64,000 nucleotides of DNA from Shinisaurus crocodilurus. Taxonomy: Eukaryota > Chordata > Lepidosauria > Squamata > Shinisauridae. This document shows positions 33,942-46,404 of the stretch, one piece after another. Numbering within the stretch: the first letter of the stretch is position 1; every line of letters starts with the position of its first letter. Location: assembly GCA_021292165.1 (NCBI GenBank), contig CM037876.1, positions 209,811,825 through 209,875,824 on the forward strand. Reading direction: 5' to 3'. The position numbers and the translations under genes are program-made. The notes under the pieces were generated by a model. The model did not search any database and was not told the DNA's origin. It was given only the letters and a program-made list of their open reading frames with translations.

Positions 33942-34185
33942 AAGTGTGGCGTAGTGGTTAGAGTGTTGGACTGGGACTCGGGAGATCCGGGTTCTAGTCC
34001 CCGCTAAGCCATGAAACCCACTGGGTGACTTTGGGCTAGTCACTGACTCTCAGCCTAACTTACCTCACAGGGTTGTTGTGAGGATAACATGGAGAGGAGG
34101 ATGATTATGTAAACCGCCTTGGGTTCCTTGCAGGAAAAAAGGCGGGGTATAAATATAATAAATAAATAAATAAATAAAAATAAAT
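33942..34185 (+). mobile_element. tRNA-headed SINE, copy 2
   Basis: Starts AAGTGTGGCGTAGTGGTTAG (A box), then GGGTTCTAGTCC (B box), body with GTGACTTTGGGCTAGTCACT and TCACAGGGTTGTTGTGAGG, and tail GGCGGGGTATAAATATAATA followed by (AATA)n. Full-length and little diverged from copies 3-5. Confidence 0.9.
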
Positions 34186-34189
34186 TAAA

Positions 34190-35280
34190 GATGCCATTTG
34201 CAAGTAAAGATATAATGTATTGGAGACCTTCCCATTTCCAGTAACACAATACAGTTGCACAGAATCACCAATGTCAATAATAACGCACAATATAAGATAC
34301 AAAAACCTACCTGAACAGTATGTGGGGTCTAAAAACATAGAACAACATATTATACATTAACAGAAATAAACCATGATATAACAGTTGCACAAGTATAATG
34401 GAGCAATAATAATGGGTGTGAATTACCAGTAACAACAATAGATCTCACAGACCTTGCAGCCTGAGCAGCTTAAGCACAGTCACCACATTTCACAACTGCA
34501 TAAGTAGGACAGATAAAACAGATACGTGAAGCAGATCATTGCAATCTTCTGTCATTGCATTGACTGGAGAAGTGAGACTTGTCCTGTCTCTTGGTGTCAG
34601 CAGTGACAAACCATACCAGTTCAGAGGCTGCCTAGCCTGACGGTTCAAGCAAGCTGGCTGTCTCTAGACTCAGTCCAGGGTTTGATCAAGTCTAGACCCA
34701 AGTCTACTGGGAAGAGGCATCTTTTGGGATGATCACACTATTGTGGGTGGTTCAGCTTCCAATCAATATAAGCATTTAAACAAGCGAAGTCCATTATATT
34801 TGGACACCCCCACCTTTGTCTATTGTTTGTTTTTATATTTACTGTAAGCCACTCAGTCAACTTTCTGTTATGGGCTGGAAAATGACATAAATTTAAAAAA
34901 ATGCACTTGGAAGTGTGTGTGGAGACCATCTGGTCATAGGGTGTCTACACCAGTCTTATTTTAATGAATGATTTGATTTGTTGTCTAAGATTCTTACATC
35001 TTTATGCATTGAGACCTTGTTGAAAACCAAAAATGCTGCTGTTTACACATCTGGATTTGTGGGCAAAGAATGATGGGGAAATTTCTGATTTGTGTATTTT
35101 TCAATGTGCCGACCAGAGCAAATTCCCTGGCTGGTGAGACACTGGTGAAAAAGTTATCAGTTGTTATAGTTCATCTAGAATCGTATACATTTTGTGTGAG
35201 TATATCTGTTTCAGGCCTAGATTTCAAGCTGCTAGGTCACCCTTCTATATATCTCAGCATCATAAACATATATTTGGGGC
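34190..35280. other. Unique AT-rich DNA, no gene seen
   Basis: No exon or RNA gene seen. At about 35276-35440 a segment starting CCAACCCTCCCATGAAGCAG looks like a fragment of a reptile DNA transposon and ends in a C run (35410-35430). The rest is ordinary. Confidence 0.45.
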
Positions 35281-35444
35281 CAACCCTCCCATGAAGCAGG
35301 TGAAGCCCCTGCCTCAGCTGGGAAGAGTGATGACCACACACGCACCCTGGCTGGAAGGACCTGCTACCACCACGCTCCTTCCCTTTGCTTCTGCCATTGC
35401 CACTGCTGTGTCTCTTCCCCCCCCCCCCCCGAATACGATTTGAG

Positions 35445-37650
35445 GTGATGATAAGGAAAATGAGGAATTTGGCTGCTATGAAAATAGACAAAATACTGCT
35501 TTTTCACCATATTTATGTTCCTTTCTCACACATGTACTGAACAGGTGCTGGGCTAAGCATCTATAGATATCATGAGTAACTTATAATCTTCAACAGCATT
35601 TAGTGGCATCATTTGACTCTTAGCCACTTTGGGGCATGCTTTTTCAGTTCTCCCAGTCATTCCAGCTTGGGGTAGAATTTGACCCCCAAAAGCCATAAAA
35701 GTAAAAATAATGATTTTTCACTAAATTAGGAATTTAGTGAAACACTTGAAACACCACATAGCAATTAACACCTCATCATGGTTGAGAACTACCTGGAACA
35801 TGAGGTTGTGAAAGAGTGAATTTGCTTTCAAGGTGCGCTCAACCCCACCTGTCAGCAGAGGGTTAAAGAGTTGATATTTGGTTTAGAATACACTATAACC
35901 ATAGGAATAATAATACATCCTGCAGGCAGTAATAGAAATATGTGGGTGTCTACAGAGTGTTGATCTTTAAATATATTTTGGCCTTCCTATAATCTGTATA
36001 TTTTGCAGTTTTTTTTTCATTTTCTTTTGGACGCTTACTGTGATTATTCTCCTTCAGAACAGGAAACTGTTTAGGAGAACTTGTCAAAAGTTCTCTCATT
36101 ATAGGGGGACCTAGAAGTCCTTTCAATTTCCTGTGCAGAATGCCTGGTGTTAGCTGGCTAGCTAATCTTTCAGTTTCTATTTAAATAAACAGCTGCAGAA
36201 CTGACTTGATAAGTGTGCCACTAAATGGATCATATTACCGCTTAACTTGGAGCTAATGCTTAACTGTGCAGTTTCTTCCTTTCTTTTGGTTGCATAGTCG
36301 TGTGTCCCCCCCCCCCCAAAGGCAGTTCACAAAACAGTTATGAAACAAAAGCCAACAATATTGTTACCTTTGTATCATTTCAGAAAATCTGAAGTGTCTG
36401 ATTATAAATCAAAAGACTGGGAGAAGGAAAGAATCTCATGTGGAAATGTAGATTTGTGTTGACAAATTTTCACAGTCCTGTGGAAGGAACACTGATTGTT
36501 GATAACCCTAAAATATTTTATTTTTGGCCTGACTGAAACTAACAAAAACCAGTAATTCCAAGCAGGGATGCAGCTATCTATTTCTATCCAGCTCTGTTGG
36601 GGGAAATAAAAGACACCAAGGACTGAGGAATGTGGCGTTATCATTAATTCAGAATTTACTGGTTTTACTCAGAGTGAATTATATACAATGTAAATAAATG
36701 TGTGCTGTGACTGAAGGGGTGGGGAGAATGTGATAAAAATCAGGGTGCTTACCTGAAATATAGGCTATCATGGACTTTGGTACCATACTGAATTGAGGCA
36801 CAAAATGTGTTCACACACAAAATTCAAATAATGACCTTTCTATGAAGAAAACCACCTTCCAGATATTGGTGTGTTTAGGGATTTGGACTTAAGTGTTCCT
36901 GTTTAAAGATGCAATGGAAGTAACTATAGAAATAAGTCCCTTAAATTGTGAGATTAAATTGTTAAGGACAGAGGACATTTACTTCTGTGTGGTAAGAAAC
37001 TAATTGAGCCTCTAGTGAGATATCTAAAAGATACGGGGTCTTGTGCGGGCCTATGCTAACTAGTTAGTTATGTAAAGTGGTGAGAATTGAGATTGTATTG
37101 TTCAGTTTGCTAGAGGTCACAAAACAGTTAGATTCTAGGATGTGTGGCCTAACAAGTTACAAGTACAGTGTTGTACAACTGAAGGATAAACATCTGATGG
37201 CCAAGAAAATCCTACCTAGTGCCATGCAGAAGCTGAGTTTCTGAACTAGGAAATATGATGTAAAAAGAAGCTGGATGCTGAAAACGGCAGACGTGAGATT
37301 AGACTCTAATTCAACACTAAATTAAACCAAAGAGATCACAGGATCTATGCGAATGCAGGAGTACAGTACAGGATCATGAGGTAGAGAATAAATCCCACTC
37401 TGATTGAGATGAAGGTCAAGAAGTACAGAGATAACAGAGAGGATTTCAAGTGGAGATGTTTGAGAGAACTGAGGAGGAACAGAATGCAAAGGCTTGTGTC
37501 ACATACAAACCTCTGATTTTGGCCAATCAGAAAGAGCTGTCATGATCTGATTGTAGATGGCCTGTGGGAATTTATCACTGAATAAGCTGGGAGAAATTTG
37601 GGTCCTGGGTAGCTCTCCAGACATTGTTCAGATTTGTCAAAGATGCTAAT
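35445..37650. other. Unique AT-rich DNA, no gene seen
   Basis: Contains a C run at 36307-36317. A repeat-poor part near 36130-36290 (with TTAAATAAACAGCTG) could be conserved, but this is a guess. No exon, RNA gene or dated element. Confidence 0.45.
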
Positions 37651-37654
37651 ACTA

Positions 37655-38226
37655 TGTGGGGCTGCCCTTAAGTCTGTTCTGGAAGCTGGACCTAGTGCAG
37701 AATGCAGAAGCTCGGCTGTTGTTAGGAGCTGCCCCTTTTCAGCATGCCCCTTTGCTGAAGGAACTGCACTGGTTGCCTAGACTGGGCCAGGTTTAAGGTT
37801 TTGTACTAGTGTAGAAAGCCCTAAACAACTTGGGACCAGGATACCTGAGAGAGCGCCTTCTCCTTTACCAACCTTCCTGGTCACTGAGGTTATTGGAGCA
37901 CATTCTCCTGGTGGTACCACATGGACATATGGCCCGGGTGGAGTCCACCAGGAGAAGAGCCTTCAGTGTGGCGGCTCCACTTCTATGGAACTCCATGCCT
38001 CTGGAGGTCAAGCAGGCTCCAACAATGAGTTTTTGGCGCCTGCTGAAGGTGTTTTTGTTCCAGGAAGCCTTCTTTGCTGACCAGCCACAGTTTTAATGTT
38101 ATCCTGTTTTTAATACATTGTTTTTATTCTTTTATCTGTTTTATCTTTTTATTGTTCACCGCTCTGGAATCTATCTAGACATGTAGCAGTATACAAATGC
38201 TGTAAATAAATAAATAAATAAATAAA
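37655..38226 (+). mobile_element. LINE 3' end (L2-like) with ORF2 C-terminal remnant
   Basis: An 88-codon open stretch (37830-38096) reads MGPGYLRERLLLYQ, then ESTRRRAFSVAAPLLWNSMP and FWRLLKVFLFQEAF, the conserved C-terminal peptide of L2-like non-LTR elements in reptiles. Upstream, 37680-37825 continues the same protein with stops and shifts. Downstream lies a T-rich 3' untranslated part, then CTGTAAATAAATAAATAAAT as tail. It is 5'-truncated, as is usual for LINEs. The clade name is from memory. Confidence 0.75.
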
Positions 38227-39370
38227 ATGAATAGTATTCGGCAGAGGCTGATCCAGATAGGAAGTCTGGTGGAAGGAGGATGTGTATATTTGTATTAGAC
38301 AGCATTTCAAAACTTTCAGATTATTCTTTACCAATAAAAAGTTCGATACGATATCTGAATAAGATGATAATACTGTGGCTGATGAGTTTGAGTTAAGATA
38401 GTTGAGAAAATGTTAGGGGTGCTCTTGCATTTTTTCAATGTTATCACAAATGCCAGGTAACTAGTGAGACTTGTAGTCAATGATTCACCTCACCGTGTCC
38501 ACTTAGAATGTTAACAGCAAATGCCAAATTAGCAAGGTTTTGAGATGCACAGTGTGTGGCATCTTCCAAACCACATGTGGGATGGATGCTATGACTCTCC
38601 TTTGGGAAGCGTGAGTAACTGGCTGGCACATCTTTAACAGGAGACAGTTATTATAGGATTTAATGAGTCCTTTGTGGCTGCTGAGACATCTTGTGAACAG
38701 TCCTTTCTTGTTCTACTTTATGGATTCATCACTGATGTTTTGAATATATATTTAAGAGTTCTAAGTTTGATTATATTTTTTCATTCTAAATAATTTGTGG
38801 TACTATGAGAATTTTGACTGGAAAAACAAAACAAAAAAACTGGAGGAATTAGTGACAACTCACAAGCTGTAGTCATTCTCAGGTTACTGTATGTAATTTC
38901 TAACTCTTTGTTTTCAACGCCGAAAGCTGTGGTCTTGAGACAATTTGCAAGCCGGGGCAAGGAAGAAAATTGTGTAGTGGTGATACAGATACAGACATAC
39001 AGAATCTGTGTTCCTGATTCTTTGTTGGATAGAGACTGCAATTATTAAAAAATAAATAAATTGTAAAAAACCATAAAAAGAAAAAAATGAAAAAAATATA
39101 CTACACAGATTTGAATATATCAATTATACATAAGCTTCAACAAAGGCAGACCAAATATCCATGTAATCATTGAGAATGGCATCTGTATGCCATCCGTTCC
39201 AATGTTGAAAGCGTCATTAGGTCCTCAATCCATTTCATTATAGGAGGTGAGCATTTATCTTTCCAATGTTGTTATATTAGTCTTTTAGCTGTCAAATTAA
39301 CACCACATTATTCCAGAACATAAATCTGGTCTTGAAATTGAGCCTGGTAGCCCAGAATGAACCACATTTA
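38227..39370. other. Unique AT-rich DNA, no gene seen
   Basis: A/T runs occur near 39047-39100. Nothing supports a gene or a dated element. Confidence 0.5.
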
Positions 39371-39372
39371 CG

Positions 39373-39915
39373 GTGAGGGGCAGCTCAGTGGGACCGCAGC
39401 CGTGTCCTTTGCATGCAAGAAGTCGCAGGTTCAATTCTTGGAGTCTGTGAAAGAATCCGATCTGAAATCCTGGAGATTTCAATCAGTGTAGACCAGGGGT
39501 GCTGAACCTCTTTGAACCTGAGATCTGAATTCCATATTGGAGAAGCTCTCAGGGGCCACATTCCAGTGGTGGGCAAGGGCCAAAGGCAAAAGAGACAGGG
39601 CAAAAAATACCAACGAAACTAGCATATCCTAGCGTAAAGCTCTTACTGCCAGTAACTAAGCCTTAGGAGAGGCATTTAAACCTTTTAGAATGGGGGAAAA
39701 ACTGCACAAGAGCCAGGAAACCACCAAACAATTGGAGGGGGGACCAGGAGAAGAAACCTGGCCAAATGGGTAACCCCAGAGGGCCAGACTGGAACCTCAG
39801 TAGGGCTGGATTCGGCCCCAGGGCCTGAGGTTCTGCACCCCTGGTGTAGACAGTGCTGATCTAGATGGACCAGTGATCTAACTCTGTAAAGGGAACTTTC
39901 TTTGTATCTTGATCT
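39373..39915 (+). mobile_element. Second tRNA-derived SINE, interrupted by a hAT element
   Basis: The head GGGGCAGCTCAGTGGGACCG and the segment TTGCATGCAAGAAGTCGCAG, then GGTTCAATTC (B box), match a common reptile SINE. The body continues to CAGTGTAGAC at 39493. After the 350-bp hAT insert it resumes at 39852 (AGTGCTGATCTAGATGGACC) and ends near TTCTTTGTATCTTG. Removing the insert and one 8-bp repeat restores a continuous SINE, so the SINE is older. Confidence 0.8.
39494..39843. mobile_element. 350-bp hAT miniature element with perfect 8-bp duplication
   Basis: The ends CAGGGGTGCTGAACCTC and GAGGTTCTGCACCCCTG are inverted repeats. GTGTAGAC flanks both sides (39486-39493 and 39844-39851). It carries no transposase. 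A damaged relative spans about 45310-45616. Confidence 0.93.
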
Positions 39916-39919
39916 TTCT

Positions 39920-40890
39920 CTGAGGAGCTGTCCTTCTCTCACACAGGGGACCATCTACATTGGAGGCCATTGAAGTACTGTTATTCTCTTATTGAATAAC
40001 TTTACTTCAGTTGCCAGAAGTAAACAGATGACTATTCATCTCTTTTTTTCATTTTTTCCCCATCCACTATAATATTTTACTTTTCTCCATGTTAACCATA
40101 CTTTGGGCAAAGAAAATGACAAATATGAAGAAATCATCTCTATTTAAAAAAACAAAACTCCTCTTCCACTGAATGAAGTCCATAAAACTTAAATACCAAA
40201 CCTTCCCATACCTATTCAGTTATGACCATCTAGATGTTACTTTGTTGCGGGAAATAGCATAAAGTGTGCCCATGGGCACCAGGTCCTTTCTGTGCAGTTG
40301 GACAAAGCATGCCATGACTCCCTGTTCTCCCGACATTTTCACTAGCCTAATCCAGAAGTCCTGTAACAAATAATACTTGGCATTTATGATTGAGAATGTT
40401 TAGATCATTTCACATACCTGATCTAATCTCAGAAGCCTTCACCATAACCTCGTAAAGCACATCAAAATTACACCTATATTGCCAACTGAGGGGACTGATG
40501 TTGGTTGATAATGACTTGCATAAGGCCACCTAGTGAGTTTGAGACAGAGGCAATTTGGGGGCAGGGACTTTCAGGTGACAGAGATTATTCACTTAGCTAC
40601 TATGCTATGTTAATATATTATTCACAGCATATGCAATATCCTATTCACATGTATCCTTCGCAGGGAGGAATAACTTACCACAAGGGGGTAGTTGTACTGT
40701 GTTCTGGCTCCCCCTTTTTAAAAAAACATGGCTGTGTGTGCAGTCCCAGAATAGGAGTGGGGAAACACATAATTCAAAGAATGTTGAAAATAATAATAAG
40801 CGTCACAAAAGGTGGATGTGTATAGTTTTACTGTACTGAAATTTTGTTTCAAAAAAGCCAACTAAAAATGGAAGTTGACAAAATAAAAGC
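39920..40890. other. Unique AT-rich DNA, no gene seen
   Basis: Ordinary noncoding sequence; a 106-codon frame at 40505-40825 has no recognisable domain. Confidence 0.5.
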
Positions 40891-40898
40891 GGATAAGG

Positions 40899-40965
40899 GC
40901 GCAATCCTATGCATGTTTAAACAGAAAACTCCTAGCACTCCCCAGCCAGTATAGCTATTATCTCA
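40899..40965. mobile_element. Truncated palindromic element related to 27907-28052
   Basis: GGGCGCAATCCTATGCATG and AACTCCTAGCACTCCCCAGC match the left arm of the nested element in the large hAT. The right arm is missing. Confidence 0.6.
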
Positions 40966-41499
40966 TCTTTCTCCAGTCATAAAATATCATATGCTCAAGA
41001 GTGCTTAAAAAACAGTAGCTCTACCTGAGGAAACATGTTGATTGTGTGAAACAAATAAACAACTGCTAGCCAACTTTTTAAAAATGCAAGCACTGTTATG
41101 CGGGAAAGCCACTACAACCTCTTCTTGATTATTTCTGGTGGCATTCTTGGTCAGCTAGCGCTGGTAGCTGTAGCTCTCTACTTCCAATTAGTTCCACAGT
41201 CAGTGAGATCTTGCATTTGTTAACTTCTATCAGGGAAATGAGTCTCAGAAATTCTTCTAAACTTTTTAATGTGCCTTTTTCTTTTTGCCTCTGAATGTCT
41301 TTCTTCCATTTGTTTCATCCTGAACAAAAAATAAAACCAATGAAAAACTTTTTTGGGCTGTACAATTCAGCAGTATATCCCCCCTCTTGAAAACAACATG
41401 AAGTGGAGTTGTGCGCACACATACTGCGAAGAGCCTGTCCCCCCACCGTGTTTACAGCAACACCTCTAGGTGACGGAAGGCAGCAAGCTTTCTTTTTCA

Positions 41500-42890
41500 T
41501 AGAGCTCCAGACTTCAGATCATTAGCTTGATATGGTCGCTCAGTGGTGCAAAGTCATTTGAATATTTATTACCCTGCTTAAGACTTTTCCTTTTCAAGTG
41601 GGAAATAAATGTGCTAAGGCCTCCTTTCCTCTCCCTTTGCCTGATACGCTAACCAGCAAATATGTGAGACTAACTCTAATTGTATTTCCTTGGAGCATTG
41701 TACTTGAAAATAGCAGTTTGTACATAGAAGGCACAAAGCCATGCTGAAAGTGCTTCAAAGCCCCAAAGTCTTATTTTTTTAATTTTAATATGAAGCTTAA
41801 AACTGTGGTGAAGATGTTAGGAAGTCTTGATGAAAATAGTTCTCCAACTTTTGAGTAGATGGCATGTTTGAATGGTGTACTGTTCATTAATCAAAGGACT
41901 TGCATGACCCTGAAAACTCAGCTTTGCCCCTAGTCTGCAGACCTGCAGAAATGGTAACAAACACCAACAGTTTGCAAGTAAAAGTAAAAGTTTTGGAAAG
42001 ATGATTGCATGACATGAAAGCCAGCACAGGCAAAAGAGAGAATGAGACAACTATTTGAGACCATATTTATTTTAAAGGTAGAACATCCTGTTTGTATGCC
42101 TTTTTTTATTTGCTGTTTTAAGATCTCTGTGTTTCACTTGGTACATTCACAAAGTCCAGCTGTGAATAATAGGAATCATTATATGGGTGTAAATGGTATA
42201 TTGACTTCATTTTTCTGAGGCTCTAACACACCTTCCTTGTTGGCAGCAGAAAGCAATGAATGAGGCATTTTATTAAAACTGGTGCTAGTGGTTATAATCA
42301 AAGGTCACTGGTTAGCTCTCACTTTTCAGTCTCAGATTTGTCTAGATGTTTGATCAGGGCACTGCAATGAAATTATTATGACAAAGACTTTGTACTAGGC
42401 GGTATCTGTCTGACGAAACTTGAAAGTCTTTGCCACAGTGATGCTGACAGCATGCGAACGCTGAAAGAATGTGCAAGAAATGTTATGTCTTAAAGAAACC
42501 TTTACTAAGTATCATCTTCCTTTTGTGTTGCGTTTGAAATCATTTCAGTTGCTATTAAAGGTACCAGTGAAAAGGTGTTCTGTTGATTAAAGGTGGCGTG
42601 TTTTCTCCCCCTTTCCAGAGTGCACTGTGTGCTTTAAGTCGGTCTCCTCCATACCCGCTCTGCTTAGTCCCTGCTGCACAGTTAAGTTCATTAACATGCA
42701 GATATTCAGCGATTGAAGTTGGGCTGCCTTTTACATTGGAGTTGTCTTGATATAATGAGCTTCTCTTTAATGTTCAAAAAATGTTGTTACTTTCTTAAAA
42801 GGGGTTGTTTGTGAATTTCATTAAATTTAATTCTGCCTTCAAACAACTTTAGTATTGTTCATTTTACTACAATTAATATGCTTTCCGATG
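41500..42890. promoter_or_regulatory. Repeat-free stretch, candidate conserved noncoding elements
   Basis: Nearly 1.4 kb without any recognisable repeat in a repeat-rich window. It includes complex segments such as TGATGCTGACAGCATGCGAA (about 42440-42459), CATTAACATGCAGATATTCA (about 42690-42709) and AATTATTATGACAAAG. No open frame of interest. The texture resembles distal enhancers of developmental genes, but conservation has to be tested by alignment. Confidence 0.4.
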
Positions 42891-42900
42891 CGAAGAAATA

Positions 42901-42924
42901 TTATATATATATATATATATATAT
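42901..42924. repeat. (AT)n microsatellite
   Basis: About 12 TA units bounding the right side of the repeat-free stretch. Confidence 0.9.
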
Positions 42925-43319
42925 GGGCACAATGCAAATTTACACATTTCTAAAATGGATGTCCTTTTTCTCCCCTCTTTGAAAGAGGAAAGGCTGATGT
43001 TCAATGGGCAGATTCTATATTATAATTGATGCCCCATGCGGAAAAGCTGCAGAGTAAAAGTAGGTTAGGTCTGTCACTTTTCCTCTTGGACAAAGAGAAA
43101 GGCCAGCCACACAGGGGAGAGGGAGCTCATGCCTCCCTTCCTTTGTTTTAGCAGCTCATGCAAGGGCAGAGAAGAAAGTAGATTGATGAAGTAAGCCACT
43201 GCCAGGACAGGGTAACAAGAGTCTTTGTAGTTCATAGTAATTCAGCTTTTAAAAGCTGCCATTAAAAAAAAATAAATAGAATGGGAAGCTTGCTTCCCCA
43301 TGAAAACATGTTTTACAGA

Positions 43320-43805
43320 CAGTGGTGCAGCTATGGCTGGACGTTGGGGCAGACGTCCATGGCCTCACAGCATGGAGGGGGGGGGAAATGACCACCCAGA
43401 AAGCAGCAGGTGATTGGGAAGCGGCAAAGAAGCCTGGCATCAGCATGGATATGCCAGGGCCCACTGGGGCTGACACTGTTCACCACAGCATTCTTTGTAT
43501 TTCCTGTAGTCATGATGGTCTATGATTTAAAATGTAAAACTGAATATGCTCAAAGTATTTCTTTTCTTTTTTTTAGTCAATGGTGGCAAACAGTTTGTCT
43601 GGGCTTTTTTGTGTGTGCAACATATCAGGAATGTAGAAGCCGTTATAAACCATGGAATGGCGATGGCAGGCTTTGGGTCAGGGGAGAAGATTAATGTTAC
43701 TTATGTACTTCAGTCACTTGTGTACATCACAACACATGGCCATCTACAGCCTCCCCCCACAAGACCATGAAGTCCAGGGTCTAAAATTACCGAGCTGCAC
43801 CACTG
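43320..43805. mobile_element. 486-bp hAT-like miniature element
   Basis: The ends CAGTGGTGCAGCTATGG and GAGCTGCACCACTG are inverted repeats. The flanking 8-mers TTTACAGA (43312-43319) and TCTGCAGA (43806-43813) match at 6 of 8 positions, a decayed target duplication. Short open frames inside are not transposase. Confidence 0.75.
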
Positions 43806-43814
43806 TCTGCAGAG

Positions 43815-44695
43815 CTCACCATATTTTTGCACCCTCACCAAGGGTTGTTCAACAACATATTCCCTTATCTACGGTATGTTGTGTGTGCCTCCACTTATGA
43901 GCCATGTGGCAACAGCATGTTATAGGATGTCTTGGGTAGGCTTGAGCTCTTTTCCAAAGCCACACTAGTGCAGCTGTCTCACCAGGCTGTTTTCAGCAGG
44001 CTGCACCCGGGGATGTTAACTGCTCACATGGGTGCCGTAATGCTTGAAACCTGCTGACCATGTGGTTCTACCTGACCTCCTGAAATAGCCTCAGCACAAA
44101 GAATGTGGTTCATGTTTCTGAGTGACAGCCACTGGAAATGGCATGGAGAGTTTGTCTATGTGACCGGGACAATTCATATGCTGAACAGGTTTCAAACAAC
44201 CCTTGTGGAATCTCTGTTGGTTGGGCCTGCTGCCAGAAAACTTGGGGACTGGTGTGTGTATGTGTTAAGCACTTGTTTTTTTCTTAAAGATTCTTGCTTT
44301 GATTTGTGTACTTTGCTGCCACCTTCTTTAGTCTGCTTAAGAAGTTCAAGCATTAACCTTTCCAGGCAACACATTTTGGGAAACTTGGCCAGTTAACATT
44401 CTTTTAGGTTTATGGCCTCAATGTTTCCAGAAATTCTGCTCTACACTAAGTATAAAACCCTCCAGTTCTTTGTCTTGGTTTGTATTCTTCTAATCTTTAT
44501 ATGGTCCTGATGAAGCTGGTATGAATACAGTGGTATCTTGAGGCTCTGCTTTGAAAACAAGTGTTTGTGTGTGGCACTCTGGAGGTTGAATTACATGTGA
44601 AAGGAATAATAAAGAAAACTTCTTGTGTCTTGAACTAAATGGGTGTGTCAGAGAAGTGGAATGATGTATCTATCAGGGAGTTTTCCTTTAACTAG
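43815..44695. other. Unique DNA, no gene seen
   Basis: No exon recognised. A 97-codon frame at 44103-44396 has no known domain. The part around 44500-44640, ending in AATAATAAAGAAAAC, may be an old retroelement tail. Confidence 0.4.
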
Positions 44696-44699
44696 AGGA

Positions 44700-44905
44700 T
44701 GCTGGATTTGGAAGGAGCATGTGGATCAACTATTCCAACACAGTACCCTAAGATAGGATACCCTATATCTAAAGTATATAAACAATTGCCTGCCTAACAT
44801 CTTTCTAGGGGAGGAGCTACCACAGTCTCCCTAGGCATCTTAGACCATTGCTGAATAGCTCTTACAATGAGCTTTTCCTGCTGTTTAACCACAACTGGCC
44901 ATCAA
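44700..44905 (-). mobile_element. CR1-like LINE fragment
   Basis: The + strand reads GGATTTGGAAGGAGC, then ATTGCCTGCCTAACATC, CACAGTCTCCCTAGGCATC and GCTTTTCCTGCTGTTTAACC. This order matches the complement of the CR1 3' region familiar from birds and reptiles. Strongly diverged. Confidence 0.55.
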
Positions 44906-45167
44906 ATTAGTCCATAATATAGCAGCATCTTAAAAGTTATGCACCACTTGCTGCAGGTGAAAGACCGAGTTAACTCATTCCAAATAGGAAGGATGAGACT
45001 TTCCATTAGTTACTTGTCATCTGGCATCAGCAATAGTCAGATTTGTATGTTGGGTGGTTCCCGAGATACGTATCACCAGGAAAATCTTGTATTGGGAGGT
45101 TGCATCCTGTATCTAGGATATGGATGCTTTTGTTTAATCACAGTATCTTTAAAGCATGGTTGTAGAA

Positions 45168-45305
45168 CAGGGCTCTCCAACCTTGGGTCCCCAGATGTTG
45201 CTGGCCTACAGCTCCCAGCATATACCCAGCCAGCATGGCTAATGGCAAGGGATTCTGGGAGCTGTAGTCCAGCAACATCTGGGGACCCAAGGTTGGAGAG
45301 CCCTG
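45168..45305. mobile_element. 138-bp near-perfect hairpin element, hAT-like
   Basis: Left arm CAGGGCTCTCCAACCTTGGG and right arm CCCAAGGTTGGAGAGCCCTG are perfect inverses, and pairing continues through CCAGATGTTGCTGG. Flanking 8-mers TTGTAGAA and TTGTACAG match at 6 of 8. It sits at the left edge of an older element whose interior continues to about 45616. Confidence 0.85.
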
Positions 45306-45309
45306 TTGT

Positions 45310-45616
45310 ACAGCCTCAGGCCTGGGGGCCAAATCCACAGAAAGCCCCACCCCCTTTCCCCCTACCACCAATCATTTGGTCATTTCCCAGTTTTTGTACA
45401 TTTCCCCTGATTCTAAAAGTTTGAAATCTCTCTCCGTAGGCTTAATTACTGAAAATAAGAGCTTTAAGGTAAAATTTGCTGCCAGTTTTTGGTATTTTGG
45501 CCCCAACTCTTTTGCCTTTGGCCCCACTCCCACTGAAATGTGGCCCCCAAGAGCATCTACAAAATGGAATTTGGCACTCGGGCTGAAAGGGGTTCTGCAC
45601 TCCTGCTTTAAAAGGT
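45310..45616. mobile_element. Damaged relative of the 39494-39843 hAT element
   Basis: CCTCAGGCCTGGGGGCCAAA near its left and AAGGGGTTCTGCACTCCTG near its right are the subterminal sequences of the CAGGGGTGCTGAACC element. The left terminus has been destroyed, apparently by the 138-bp hairpin element. Confidence 0.6.
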
Positions 45617-45739
45617 TCTCTGGGTTGCATACTGTGCCTCACTTTGGACTGTGACTTGCCATTTTTGGTACCCACAAGTCACATAACCTGGCAGAAATCC
45701 ATGCAACAAGTTTGGTGCAAAACTATATCTCAGAGATTC

Positions 45740-46005
45740 AAACCCACTCAACCATTGGGTGACCATCTCTCAGCCTACCTCACAGGCTTGTTCGGATCTG
45801 CATATATGGGTGGGTCTCGCTGGCACAATGGAATGAGCAGAAGTGCAGCAGCAGTATTGGATACTGCCATTACTGTTTTATAGCTGCCATATTTTATTTC
45901 TTGTCAAACTTTTTTTAAAATGCGCAAGTTATTGTTTTGATTTATGTTAGCTACCTTAGGCTCACTGTGGAAAGGTGGGATATAAATGTGTTCAATAAAA
46001 AAATA
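45740..46005 (+). mobile_element. Degraded SINE/LINE fragment with tail
   Basis: CTCAGCCTACCTCACAGGCT (about 45768-45787) belongs to the body of the tRNA-headed SINE family. 45950-46005 reads ACCTTAGGCTCACTGTGG, then GTGGGATATAAATG and AATAAAAAAA, a typical tail. The head is missing. Confidence 0.5.
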
Positions 46006-46284
46006 TCTTGTTAACTGAATGGGGTTTACTTCACCTAACTGCTATTGGTCACACAGTGACTGAATTTCTGGTGCTTGTGGGACACTTTCACACATGACAT
46101 TTCCTGCATGCAGATAATGTCTCTGTCTCTCTCTGTAGAGTGTACATGTGTCTACTCTCATGTGTGAAAATTGTGCAAGTGTCTCTTTGTAAGCCTGATA
46201 ACCATGTTTGGAAGCATTATAGGTTGCACATTGAATTGTAATTTCAATTCTGTTCTATGTATATTCACTAATAATAATAAAAAA

Positions 46285-46400
46285 GTCTCCATGTTAATCC
46301 TTTGAAGTAAGACCAGCAAAGAATTTTGTGGCATCTTAAAGACTAATACATTTATTGTGGAAAGAACTCTTGTCTACAAAAGATCATGCCATAATAAAGT
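46285..46400. mobile_element. Old interspersed repeat fragment
   Basis: TTTTGTGGCATCTTAAAGAC followed by TAATACATTTATTGTGG and CTTGTCTACAAAAG is a common amniote repeat motif, but I cannot name the family with confidence. Confidence 0.4.
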
Positions 46401-46404
46401 GTGC

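Noticed and set aside
33942..34010. Apparent tRNA gene (A and B boxes)
   Set aside because: The same head occurs in five copies joined to the same body and AATA tail, so it is a SINE.
45138..45424. Overlapping open frames of 77-161 codons on both strands
   Set aside because: They cross the 138-bp hairpin element; complementary arms give matched open frames on both strands.
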